DNA of 64,000 nt. Origin: Hortaea werneckii. Its lineage: Eukaryota; Ascomycota; Dothideomycetes; Mycosphaerellales; Teratosphaeriaceae. The stretch spans positions 1 to 64,000 of the forward strand of contig JBAOKB010000074.1 of the NCBI GenBank assembly GCA_037044905.1, given 5' to 3'. Of this stretch, positions 54,453 through 64,000 are shown one piece after another (position 1 is the stretch's first letter; each line of letters starts with the position of its first letter). A program made the translations under genes and the position numbers. Under the pieces are notes generated by a model, which was not told where the DNA came from, made no database searches, and saw nothing but the letters and a program-made list of their open reading frames with translations.

Positions 54453-55844
54453 ATGGCCCAACTCACCCTCCCCGCCGCCTTGAAACCCGAAGTCGGCCGC
54501 TTCGCAACCCGCGCCGCCCAGCTCGAAAAGTACCGCCCCATCGTCACCTACTGGTGCGAATACTACATCCTGCAACACATCCTCAACCGCTCCCTGCACA
54601 CCACCGACGCAGAATGCCAGTCCTACGCCATCAGCCTCATGGACAAGCTCGAGGCGGCCAAGTCTGCCAACTCGGCCAACGACGCCATCACCGACGACGT
54701 CGCCGCCAAAGCCTACATGGAGAACTTTGCCCTCGACACCTTCACCCGCGGCGACGAAGCCCAGCGATCCAACACCGTGACGCGCCAGACCGCCGATACC
54801 TTCCAAGCCGCATCCACCTTCCTCGATCTGCTGAGCATCTGGGGTCCGCTCGACCAGGAAGTCGCGGCCAAGAGCAAATTCGCCAAGTTCCACGCCCTGC
54901 GCATCGCAAAGGCGATCAAGGCGGGCGAGGATCCCAATGCCACCAATCCCGTGGTCGAGGAGCCGAAGCAGCCCGAGCAGCCGGATGAAGATGGACTAGA
55001 GCAGGAGCTGACAGATCTGGAGAAGCAGGGGGCGGGGGCTGGGACAGGAGCAGGTGAAGCGCAAGGCGGGAGTGCGTACCAGCCACCTACAGTGAAAGAT
55101 GCACCTCGAAGTGGCGTTGCATCACGGTCGGAAAGCACCGCACCCAACGATCGCGCAGCCGCCGTCTCACCGCTTGATCCGACGGCGACGGGCGAAGATC
55201 CGGGGGAAGATGGCGGCAGGCAGGCAAGCATAGGCGGTGGCTACTTCCCTTCCGTGCCCTCAGAACCGGCAGGAACGCCCGGGAGAATAAATCCCGACGT
55301 CGACACCACGATGACGGATCCCGAGCGGAACTTCGGCGGACAAGACATTGCGCACGAGCAACCTCCCGCCTCAATGCAAGCCGCCGCCGCCGCCGCCGCC
55401 GCAGCACGGAGCCCTCCACACGATCCAGCAGACTTCTACAGCAATCCAGTCGCGCAATCACCATCAACATCCATCCCCACCCCACCAGGCGCACCATCCC
55501 GACCCTCGCGACCACCACCCGAGCAAATGGACGCCTTACCACCTTCTCAGCCCCCCGCAGCAGGACAATACACCCCCGCCTCCCAAGCATCCCCCGCCAC
55601 CTTCGCACCGCCTTCAGCCCCAGCACCAACAATTTCAAGCGGCGGTCCACCACCACCACCATCTGCACCTACACCATCACAACCACCTCCCCCTCCTCCG
55701 ACGGGAGGATACCGGACAGACGACGACAGCGTCTTCCAAGCGCAGAAACACGCCAAATGGGCCATTTCCGCCCTGAACTTCGAGGATGTCGAGACGGCGG
55801 TGAAGGAATTACGGGGGGCGTTGACGTCGCTGGGAGCTAGTTAA
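54453..55844 (+). CDS. vta1: Vta1, regulator of the ESCRT disassembly ATPase Vps4
   Basis: 463 residues, one exon. The N-terminal Vta1/LIP5 domain (residues 1-160) starts LPAALKPEVGRFATRAAQLEK and includes WCEYYILQHIL; its two helical bundles bind ESCRT-III proteins. A long Pro/Ala/Ser-rich disordered linker of about 240 residues follows. The last 35 residues (AQKHAKWAISALNFEDVETAV...LRGAL) form the short C-terminal domain that binds Vps4 and stimulates its ATPase during multivesicular-body formation. Acts on endosomes. The linker is longer than in yeast Vta1 (about 330 residues in total), as is usual in filamentous fungi. Confidence 0.95.
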   Translation: MAQLTLPAALKPEVGRFATRAAQLEKYRPIVTYWCEYYILQHILNRSLHTTDAECQSYAISLMDKLEAAKSANSANDAITDDVAAKAYMENFALDTFTRGDEAQRSNTVTRQTADTFQAASTFLDLLSIWGPLDQEVAAKSKFAKFHALRIAKAIKAGEDPNATNPVVEEPKQPEQPDEDGLEQELTDLEKQGAGAGTGAGEAQGGSAYQPPTVKDAPRSGVASRSESTAPNDRAAAVSPLDPTATGEDPGEDGGRQASIGGGYFPSVPSEPAGTPGRINPDVDTTMTDPERNFGGQDIAHEQPPASMQAAAAAAAAARSPPHDPADFYSNPVAQSPSTSIPTPPGAPSRPSRPPPEQMDALPPSQPPAAGQYTPASQASPATFAPPSAPAPTISSGGPPPPPSAPTPSQPPPPPPTGGYRTDDDSVFQAQKHAKWAISALNFEDVETAVKELRGALTSLGAS

Positions 55845-57071
55845 ACAAGGTAAAAAGACAGAAAAAGAAAATAAAAAGGAAAAAGTGAGAGCAGAGTCCA
55901 GTTAGAAGGGAGAAGCGCCAAATAGACAGTTAAAGAAGGGGGGAGGGTAAGAGGAATGCATATCTCCCTTCTGCTGTCCCAATCCTCGTCTTGAAGTCCC
56001 CCTCTATCTTCTTTATTTCTCATCTCCCTTTTCATTACCCACTTCCCTTCCCATCTCCTCGCCTTTACCTCCTTTCCCCCATTCTTCTTTGATTCCCGCG
56101 CACACCTACCTCGCCCGTTTTAACCCCAAGCATACCACCCTCACACCATTCCCCTCAGTCTTCTCCCCTTCCATCTCGTCCGTCGCAGTTCGCACTACCA
56201 GAATAAACGCACGAACAAGTCCTGGGACAACGGTTCGACAAGCGGGACGATATGGTACGTGGAGGGCAAGAAGGCGGAGGGAAAAAGAGGGAGAGGAGGA
56301 AGAAGAAGAAGGAGGAGGAGGAGGGTAATCAGCACTACCCTAGAGCGAGCCATCGAGTCTCAGTGCCCGTAAAATGGGCCATGAGGTACACGGCCGCAGC
56401 GCCAGGACAGCGGATGTGGGAGTGTTTTCGTTTTTGATTTCGTTTTCGTTTTCGTTTTCGTTTCTGTTTTCTTTTTTGTTTTTGTTGGTTTCGAGGGGGC
56501 ATAGGAAGAATGGAAGAACAAAGCGAACGATGACAATACGAGATGAAACCCATCTCTCCCGACGCGAATCGGTAGATGGGAAGAGTGTGGAAGACGAGCG
56601 AAGGAGCCGTCACGATCCCCAAATAGGAAAAGAAGGGCATGGGAGGGATGTGAGCCGGGGACAAGGGAGAGCGCAAAAAGAAAAAAAAAAAAAAAAAAGA
56701 GTACAAGATAAAAGAAAGAAGAGGGGTGGGGAAAGTAAAAAAGGAAAAGAAAAAAGAAAGAAAAGAAAAAAAAAAACCAGAGGAGAAGAAGGGAAGTGAA
56801 GATAAGGAAAGCGGGGGAAAAGAAGAGAGACCATCAAAAAGAAGAAAAGGTAAAGGAAACAGAAGATGAAGTCGACAGTCCTATACAACTCGAGGAAATA
56901 CAAGAAACCCGATGGACGAGAAAAATAGAAATCGGATATTCGACAAGAAGAGAACTTCTCGTTGTCCGACGAACAGAGCAGAGGAAAGCTAGAAGAGACA
57001 GGGACTGCGAAGGGAACAAATCACCAACATGACAAAAAAAACCAAAACCAAAACACAAAAAATGAAGAGCA

Positions 57072-57135
<64 letters not shown>

Positions 57136-57429
57136 CGGGGGGCAGAATTGAAACGAATGAAAATGACTTGAGAGGTCCAATGAAACAGGCACACTGAAAA
57201 CGCTCATGGAAAAATTCCTTCTTTCCTCTCGATCAATACAGGTCCTTTGATGCAGCAGTGACTCAAACTAAAACAACCCCCGAGTTCCCCTTTCCTTTTT
57301 CCACCATTTCTCTACACGAAGACAAAGACCTCCGACAGGTCCGGAGGACTAGAGAGAGAGAGGGAAGACAAGAGGCAGGGGAGCCGCGAGCCATGACATC
57401 AGGAAACAAACCCCGAGATCACGCCAAAT
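55845..57429. other. Convergent intergenic region rich in homopolymers
   Basis: 1.6 kb between the ends of the Vta1 and calnexin genes. It holds a CGTTTT-type microsatellite (about 56425-56490), purine-rich tracts with A runs (56660-56830), and a 62-base G homopolymer (57074-57135, followed by C and six more G). No gene. Confidence 0.7.
57074..57142. repeat. Poly-G tract
   Basis: 62 consecutive G, then C, then six G. On the minus strand this is a C run downstream of the calnexin stop codon. Its length in the assembly is uncertain because nanopore reads call long homopolymers poorly. Confidence 0.9.
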
Positions 57430-59303
57430 CTACTGACCAGCCGAACTCCTCGTGTTCCGCTTAGCAGCCTCACCGGCCTGCTCCTTACCCGACGCGACGG
57501 CATCAGCGACCTGCTCCTTAGTCTTCTGAGCCTGCTGCTTCGCCTTCTCGCTCTGGGCCTTAAGTTCCTCCTTGCTGGGCGCAGCCTTGCTGCCGCCGGC
57601 GAGGAGACCGGAGAGGATGAGGACGAGGGTGACGGCGCCGACGGCGAGACCGGCGGCGATTTCGGGGACGAAGCGGACGGCCTCGACGGGGTCGCGCTGG
57701 GCGATGGCGAGGAAGAGGTCGAACTTCTCCGTCACATACTTGACGGGGTCGTCCATGAATTCGAGGTCCATGGGGGACTTAGGGGCGGAGTCGTCCTTCT
57801 TCGGCTTGTTCTTCTCCTCTTCCGCCTTCTCGATCGCGAGCTTGACGTCGAAGGTCTCTTCCTTGAGAGCGACGGCGTCGGCTTCCGAGTGGCCGATGTA
57901 GATGTTGTCGAAGAGGATGTCGTTCTGCATGGTCCAGAGCTCGAAACCGATCTGTGTTGCGTTAGCGAATGATGTTCCCCTTAGTTAGAGAAAGAGATGA
58001 TGTCAACTTACACCACCCATAGCCTCAAACTTGGCCGGAGTCTTGTCCTCAAAGTAGTCTGGGTTGGCGATCTTGCGCGGCTTCCACACACCCTTGTAGG
58101 CCGGGTTGTCGATTAGAGGCGCCGTCCACTTGCCCTTGTAGGCCGGGTTGCGGATCGTTGGCTTCTCCCAGGGACCACAGCCCGAGACCTCGTCACACTT
58201 GGGATTCGGCACCATCGGCGGGATCCAGTCGCCGTCCTCCTCATCGTCCCAGTCCTCTGGCTTCTCAGCCTCCGGGTCCGGAACCATGGTCGGCTCGTCC
58301 TCGAGCCAGTCAGCTGGCTTCTCGGCGTCTTCGTCGACAATCTCGAATGGCGCGTCCTCGTCCCAGTCCTCTGGCTTGGTCGCGTCAGGGTCAGGGATCT
58401 TGGCCTCCTCAACCCAGTCATCAGGCTTCTTGTCCTTCGGGTCGTCGATCTCCTTAGCCGGGTTGACGGCTGGCGTGAAGTCCTCAAGAAGCGAGCCATT
58501 CTTGACGCTGCCACCGTCGATCTTCATCTCGAACGTCTGGTCCGGACGGACGATCAGGGTGTAGAGAGAGGTAGACTTGGTAATGCGAGCCGCCGGTGGG
58601 CTCTTGAGGTGCTTCTCCTCATACTCGCCAGTCTTCGGGTTCTTGTGGCGGAAGATGAAGTGGACCTTGTTGGTGGAACCGCACTTGTCGGGACCGAACA
58701 TGATGATGTAGGGCGAGGCGTTGGAGAACTCCTCGGCGTGGAGGGCCTTGTTGTCCTGGAGGAGCTTCATGTAAGCACCACCACACTCGAGGCCAGCCTG
58801 GAGCTTGACCTCATACTGGATGACGAGGGTGTCGTCCTTGTTGGTGATGGCCTTGGGGAACTTGGCGGAGATGGCGTGGTGGGCAGCCTTGTCCTTCAGG
58901 ACCAGACCCTTATCGCCGTCGATGCCTCGGAGGACGGTGGGCTCCTCGACGTTCCAGGTGCCGACGTACTGCCACTCCTCCTCGGTGTTCTCCTTCTTGG
59001 CATTGGAAGCCTGCCATCTGGATTTCCAGTCGTCGGTGAATTGCTCGAGGAAGGGAGCTTTGAGGGTGGTGGGCTGTGAAGGTCAGTCAGCAAGCATTCA
59101 TTTAAAGTGACGGTGAAAGATGAGGCATTGGAGGGGTAATTTACAGTGAAGGTGGGCTTGTCAACCACTGAAGAAGTGGCCGACTCTACCACAGAGGCGA
59201 CTGAGCTTGAGGCCTCGGCGGCGGAGTCCTCGAGGTCATCGGCGACATCAGCTCGTGCAAAGGCCGCATAGCAGCCCAGGGCGAGGATGGAGGTGACACG
59301 CAT
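57430..59303 (-). CDS. clxA: Calnexin, ER lectin chaperone
   Basis: Exons 59303-59145, 59073-58012 and 57951-57430 join in phase to 580 residues. A signal peptide (MRVTSILALGCYAAFARA) is followed by the lectin domain, including the disulphide pair beginning at LECGGAYMKLL and GPDKCGSTNKVHFIF. The P domain has alternating repeats: KPEDWDE, KPADWLE and KPEDWDD, then GPWEKPTIRNPAYKGKW and VWKPRKIANPDY. The lectin part resumes with IGFELWTMQNDILFDN. A single membrane segment lies near residues 511-530 (AAGLAVGAVTLVLILSGLL), and the cytosolic tail is charged. It binds monoglucosylated glycoproteins and helps them fold. Full-length. Confidence 0.97.
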
Positions 59304-60168
59304 GGCGGCGGTGGTGCACCGGGGTCAGGGGGAGGGAGCGGGAGGAAGGCGGAGAACAACAACAGTCAGAAGGAGGATCTTAATCCAGCAACTGGAGGTA
59401 GTTCGGCCGGTATATAAAGACAGGACAGGGTGTTGGCGGCGGCGGGAAGCATTGAAGCCAGCTGTTCGATTCCCATGTCCCGAAGAAGCTTGGGCCCGCC
59501 CGCCCAACTAGCTCAGCTGGCTCAGGTACACGACACTACCGCTACCGAGGCGGGGCGACTTCTTCTCCGCGATTCGATGGGGATGACTATTGCCGACTGC
59601 ATTCACTACGCTACTTGGACGCGACATGTGATGACCATTATCCAGACAGCCAACACGCGTCTTGTATACAAAACAACGTCTACCATATTCCTCAGTCACT
59701 CTCCCTTTTCCGGCACGACTGCAAGAAGCTGCCTACACCTGTCAAAGCCTATCCAGAAGCAAAGCCCAGATGCTTCTACGGTGTTTCAAAGATAACCCGC
59801 TCAACAATCCAGACAATAGTAGCATAGTCTCATCACCTCAATGACCTCTTCGTACTATTTGATAGAAAAATCGATATGCCACGCTGTAATGTACACTACA
59901 TTTCCCCCCTTTTCTTCAGCGATCTATGCAGACCACGGATTGCTTTTGAAAGATGAGCCTCGATCACCAAAAAAAGGCCCATACCCTTGATCCCCATTTC
60001 GACTCTCTACACTCCATCCCTCTCAATCAGTAGACAATCGCCCCACCTTTTCATCCTTGCAAATTACCGGCGCCGCCACTCCATAATCTGCGAACTCAAC
60101 CTCCTTATCGGTTTCCACTTTCCCCCAAAGCCATTCAACCAGCGTACCACTCCCACATGACCTCCCGC
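59304..60168. other. Calnexin promoter and U2AF 3' flank
   Basis: 865 bp between two genes on the minus strand. A GC-rich stretch directly upstream of calnexin would be its promoter. A TAGCTCAGCTGG at 59508 looks like a tRNA A box but has no B box in range. No other feature. Confidence 0.4.
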
Positions 60169-61942
60169 TTACCACGCATTAACATCAAAGTACTCCTCGC
60201 CAAAGAACGTAACGACGACCGTACGATCGGCGAACTTCCTGCCCGCCAGCGCCGCCAGCGCCTTCTGCGCCGACTCGGGCTGCTCGTACTTGATATAGAT
60301 CTTGCCGATGCCGTTATTCTGCCTGTTGCCGGACGAGGGACGGGGCATCTTGACGTCGAGCATGGTGCCGTACTTGGCGCATTCGTCTTTGACGTCGTCG
60401 AGGATTTCTACAGCGAAAAAGCAATCGTCAGTTGAATTGCAAACCAGATAAACGAACACGGAGGAAAGTAGATTGCCAAAAGAGAAGAAACATACCATCA
60501 GCCTCATTAGCATCCATCAGCTCCTCAGGCGTAATCATATTCATCAGACAAATCACCCTACCCGCCTCGACATCCTGGTTGCCCGACGCACTAGCCATCA
60601 TACTCATGGCATTGACGCTCATTTCGCCGCCGACCTGCTGGATACCGATCGAAGCCCGCTGCACCTTGAGCTTACTATCGCCCAGCTCCATGCCGTTCAG
60701 GCTATCGACAGCGACCTCGGTAGCCTCAGCCGCATTGGCGTACTCGCAGAACGCGATCCCGCGACTCTGTCCGCTCGCCGTGTCCTTGGCCAGGACAAAG
60801 CTTTTGAGCTCGCCAAAGGCCACCAGAAGCTCCTGGATCTGCTCTTCGCCGAGGTAGGACGGGATGCGGGTGATGGAGATCTTGTTCTGAGTGTCGGGGA
60901 CGAAGCTAGATAAAACTCCGGCTTCGGTCTCCGTCTCGTCCGTGACAGCCGGGACGATGTAGTCCTTGGGTCGGCGGATCGTCAGGCCCTGTGCGCTCCC
61001 GTTCGCTTCGCCGTTCGTATTATCCATAGATTCGGGCTCCATGCTGATACCGTCAAGTGCCATCGCGTTTGTAGCATCTTCCGCAGTCTTGAATTCGAGG
61101 AGGGCGTACGACTTGTCAGCGCTGACTTGGGCAGAGATACAGGGATCCTGGCCACGTGTCGTGTTCAGGCCATTGAGCTGTAGATTGAAAAAGTCGCTAA
61201 CGCTGTCATCAGTAGCAGAAGCGGGGATGTTGTACACGAAGAGACGCTTGGACTGGCGTGCAGTTGACGGCTTAAGGGCAGTCTTGCTGGCCTGGTTGCC
61301 AGGCTGGTTCATGAAAGCCTGCAGTCTGGATGGGTCCATAGGCTGCTGGCGAGGTGCGCCAGGCAGCGGGAACATACCAGAGAGCTTGGCCTGCTCCGCA
61401 GTCACATTCTCGTAGCCTGGGGGCTTGATGTCCCACTGTGTCAGTCTCCGCTTCCGCTGCAAGACTGGAACGACTTCCGTAAGATCGGGGGTAGGCTCCT
61501 TTGGCTTGCGAGGCGGTGGTGTACCGCTCTTAGCACGGGCCTGCCTCTCCAACTGGCGCATATCATCACGGTCCCGGCCTGTATCACGATCACGGTTGTC
61601 ACCACGTCTGTCCCGGTCGTCACGTGGCCTCCTTCTGTCGTCGAAGAGATCGCGGTCCCTCCGGTCGCGTCTCCTATCATCGTCGTCGCGCCTCGCATCT
61701 CTGCGTCGGTCTCCTCGATCCCAGTCTCTGTCGCGTCGGTCTCGGCCGCCGTACCTCTCCTCGCGCTCCCGCTCCCGATAGTCGCGGCTGGACGAGTACG
61801 TGTCTACTTCATAGTCTCGGCGTGAGCCACCGCCGCGCCAGCCACCTGGCGAGCGCGAGCGGCGACGATCACGGCGCTCTCGGTCTCCATCGCGGTCTCT
61901 CCGGCGGTCGTCGCGCGAAGACTGCATCCTCCTGTCAGACAT
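60169..61942 (-). CDS. U2AF2: U2AF large subunit (splicing factor U2AF65)
   Basis: Exons 61942-60496 and 60407-60169 join in phase to 561 residues. An Arg-rich N-terminus of about 140 residues (RD/RS/RE repeats) is followed by a UHM-ligand motif with the key Trp (RRLTQWDIKPPGYENV), the contact for the small subunit. Two canonical RNA-recognition motifs follow (SKRLFVYNIP...; NKISITRIPSYLGEEQ...), then the C-terminal U2AF-homology motif (RVICLMNMITPEELMD...) that binds SF1 and SF3B1. The only intron falls within the UHM. It recognises the polypyrimidine tract before 3' splice sites in the nucleus. Confidence 0.95.
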
Positions 61943-63098
61943 TCTGACTGTTTCCTCGCGTGTCTAATCAGGCTCTTACGTAGTATTCCGGGCGAAAGGG
62001 CGTAGGAAGGCGGTTATGCTCTGTAGGTGGGTTCGGAAGAAGGACGACGGATCAAGGGCTGCGAAGGCTTTGGGCTCTGCTTCTTTAGTGTTGCTCGGCC
62101 ACCTCTGCCGCTGCAGTCGCCGTCGTGTCGTTGAATGCCCGAATCAATTGAGTCAATTGGAGAGAACGGTCCCAGGTAGAATTGACGTGTGGGCAGAATG
62201 AAAGTGAGCCGTACAACCAACACGAGGTGTGTATGGTTCGTGGGTAGATCGAGGCGGCAACTTGAAGCTACAGAGAGCTTTGCTTGAAGAAGTTCAGGTT
62301 CCGCGACTGGACGTGAACCGTGCGGGATTATCCGTCCAATCCGTCTTGTAGTCGAACTTTGTCCTGCTTCTCGCTGACCTCCCTACGCCTACAGTACTAT
62401 TGGAGGTATAGACATAGTATGTATCTGCGGAATAATACAGTATGAAACACTGTGTGCCTGACATGAACATTCATTGGTATTCTCATGGTCTGGTCACTCG
62501 CTTCCCCAGGATACCTATATACTGCATTCTGTTGCAATTGTCTCGTCCGTCCTGTTTGGCCTGAAGCCTGCCGGGAGAACTTTACAGGACGATTCGGCCA
62601 AAGCACTCTTGCACAGTCGAAGGCCGATATGGAAAGAGCATAACCATTTCTTAGCCCTTCCTACCCTGAAATAGAGATAGAAGCGCCCGATTTCCTCGGC
62701 CGTAGCTTGCCCGCCTTCACCTCGAACAATAATAATGGGAAGAAGCTCACCAGGTTTAGAACACGAAGGATCTCCCAAGGGTCCGTGGCATCGTCAGCCA
62801 AGCCGCACATCAACGCATGAGGGCCAACGCCGCCTTTCAGTGCCACCAAACACGGGAGTGAAAGTAGTCAATAATCTTCGTATGTGTATACATCCGCGGA
62901 ATGAACGGCTCAGTGCATCCTTCCAGGCAAGCTGGTAGGCAAAAAGGTAAGGGACATCTTGTGACCCTTCGCATCGGCCTTACTTATACGCCGCCTGGAT
63001 GAAGTCTGCTGTTCTATATAATCCCCATCAACGGACTGTCTCTCTGTAGAGTGTCTATTTATGAAAGATACCATCCTGGCATGCGGAGACGGGTCACA
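61943..63098. other. Divergent intergenic region, 1.16 kb
   Basis: Between the U2AF start and the start of the secreted protein gene. Short frames only; no repeat or RNA gene recognised. Confidence 0.4.
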
Positions 63099-64000
63099 AT
63101 GCAACAACTCTCTCTACTCGCAATGGCAGCATGCGCCGCCGCACAAATCACCGTCTCCAGTCCGAACGCAACAATCCAAACCTGCAGCGACCTCGACACA
63201 TGCGACCTCACTGACACGCAGAGTATCTGCCAGGTCAACGGTCGTGCGCAAAACGGCGTAGGCATCGTGCCGAGCATCATCGACCTCGGTGGCAATGGGT
63301 CTGCCGCAAACGACAACAGGAATCTCTCTCTGACTCTGATCGATAACGGCCTCCAACCCCAGTACATTCCAGGCTTGGAATACAGTCGGAAAACTCTCTA
63401 CGTCGGCGCACCTCCATCCGTCAACCTTACAGAGGGCCCACCTACCTGTGCACTCATGCTGCAGCTTTATGACCAAACGTTCCCAACAATTGAAACGCTC
63501 ATGGGTTATGCCGATGGCGTGGAGAAAACCGAGACGCATTGCCCATTCGAGCTCTCAACCAGTTGCCTAGCCTTCGGCATCGAAGACAGTCTGCGCACGT
63601 TCAATCACAGCGGGCAAGGCACCGAGCGGCTGCCGCGGTGTGAAGCTCTAGCGCAGCATCTAGAGAATGACCTTGGAGAGGGCCCTGCCAGATTGTTCTG
63701 CCACTATACCAGTGGACTGGTAACCGTGCGTCCATTTGAGCCCCTCTTCATGAATTATCTAATCAAGTTAATGTCGGCAGGTATACGGCGGAGCCATCTC
63801 TGGGCCTGATGTGCAAACAGAAGTTGCCTCGATTTTCAACACGACAAACGACGACGACGGCTGCCGACCGGTCCAGCCGCAAAGCCATACGCTATACAAC
63901 GTAACATCTGCTATGCAACTTCTTTATACAGATCCTTCAGCGGGCGATCTTTTGAGGACGGGTGGTCGAAGGGGATATACGCCCATAATTACCGTGACCT
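63099..64000 (+). CDS. Secreted Cys- and Asn-rich protein, truncated by the window end
   Basis: Exon 1 63099-63719 (207 codons); the GT donor after SGL and the acceptor before 63781 join in phase, and exon 2 stays open to the window end. The ATG at 63099 gives a clean signal peptide (MQQLSLLAMAACAAAQ). The mature part is rich in Cys (for example CSDLDTCDLTD, ETHCPFEL, RLFCHYTSG) and has several N-glycosylation sites (NLSL, NLTE, NHSG). No catalytic motif was recognised. It is probably extracellular or cell-surface; the rest of the gene, including any membrane anchor, is outside the window. Confidence 0.72.

Noticed and set aside
56962..57207. Gly-rich and Pro-rich frames across the G run
   Set aside because: They are translations of a homopolymer.
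59508..59580. Possible tRNA gene starting at TAGCTCAGCTGG
   Set aside because: No B box (GGTTCGAxxCC) or acceptor-stem pairing within about 75 bases.
1..64000. CRISPR arrays, operons or bacterial-type regulatory sites
   Set aside because: The window is fungal nuclear DNA; no array of spaced repeats is present, and the 53-bp repeat has no spacers.

Overview
This window is one end of a chromosome from a filamentous ascomycete (Pezizomycotina). A Dothideomycete is my best guess, but only a guess. The reasons are a terminal (CCCTAA)n telomere, a telomere-linked RecQ helicase gene, a transposon block destroyed by RIP-type mutation, short (about 50-90 nt) GT-AG introns, and fungal families (HET, Zn2Cys6, CFEM/PTH11 receptor). 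The first 46 bases are not fungal: they match an Oxford Nanopore native-barcode adapter, left untrimmed and joined directly to the telomere.

Layout. 1-46 adapter; 47-161 telomere; 162-376 short subtelomere with a 39-bp direct repeat; 377-5479 an intact 1700-residue telomere-linked helicase transcribed toward the chromosome end; about 6040-12520 a gene-free block almost without CpA and TpG, holding a dead LINE-type retrotransposon and a 53-bp tandem repeat; 12619-13812 a HET-domain gene at the edge of that block.

14724-29054 is a catabolic gene cluster: tannase/feruloyl esterase, anion-symporter-type MFS transporter, two different shikimate/quinate dehydrogenase-like enzymes, 3-dehydroshikimate dehydratase, a SnoaL/NTF2-like protein, a QutA-like Zn2Cys6 factor and, divergent from it, a QutR/QA-1S-type repressor built from the last three AROM domains. 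The simplest reading is that plant phenolic esters of quinate or shikimate are cleaved outside the cell, the alicyclic acid is imported and oxidised, and dehydroshikimate is dehydrated to protocatechuate. No type II dehydroquinase is visible, which makes shikimate, rather than quinate, an attractive substrate.

30-42 kb is accessory: GT64-like glycosyltransferase, nine-exon carotenoid oxygenase, a 73-residue five-exon hydrophilic protein, a secreted GH2 beta-glucuronidase and a second anion-symporter-type MFS transporter. From about 42 kb the genes are mostly conserved cellular ones: PWWP chromatin protein, a 165-residue conserved fungal protein, CFEM/PTH11-like receptor, ER thioredoxin-domain protein, Vta1, calnexin and the U2AF large subunit. 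The window ends inside a secreted protein gene. Exon limits were worked out by hand from splice sites and reading phase; where the phases of all exons add up to an open frame I say so.
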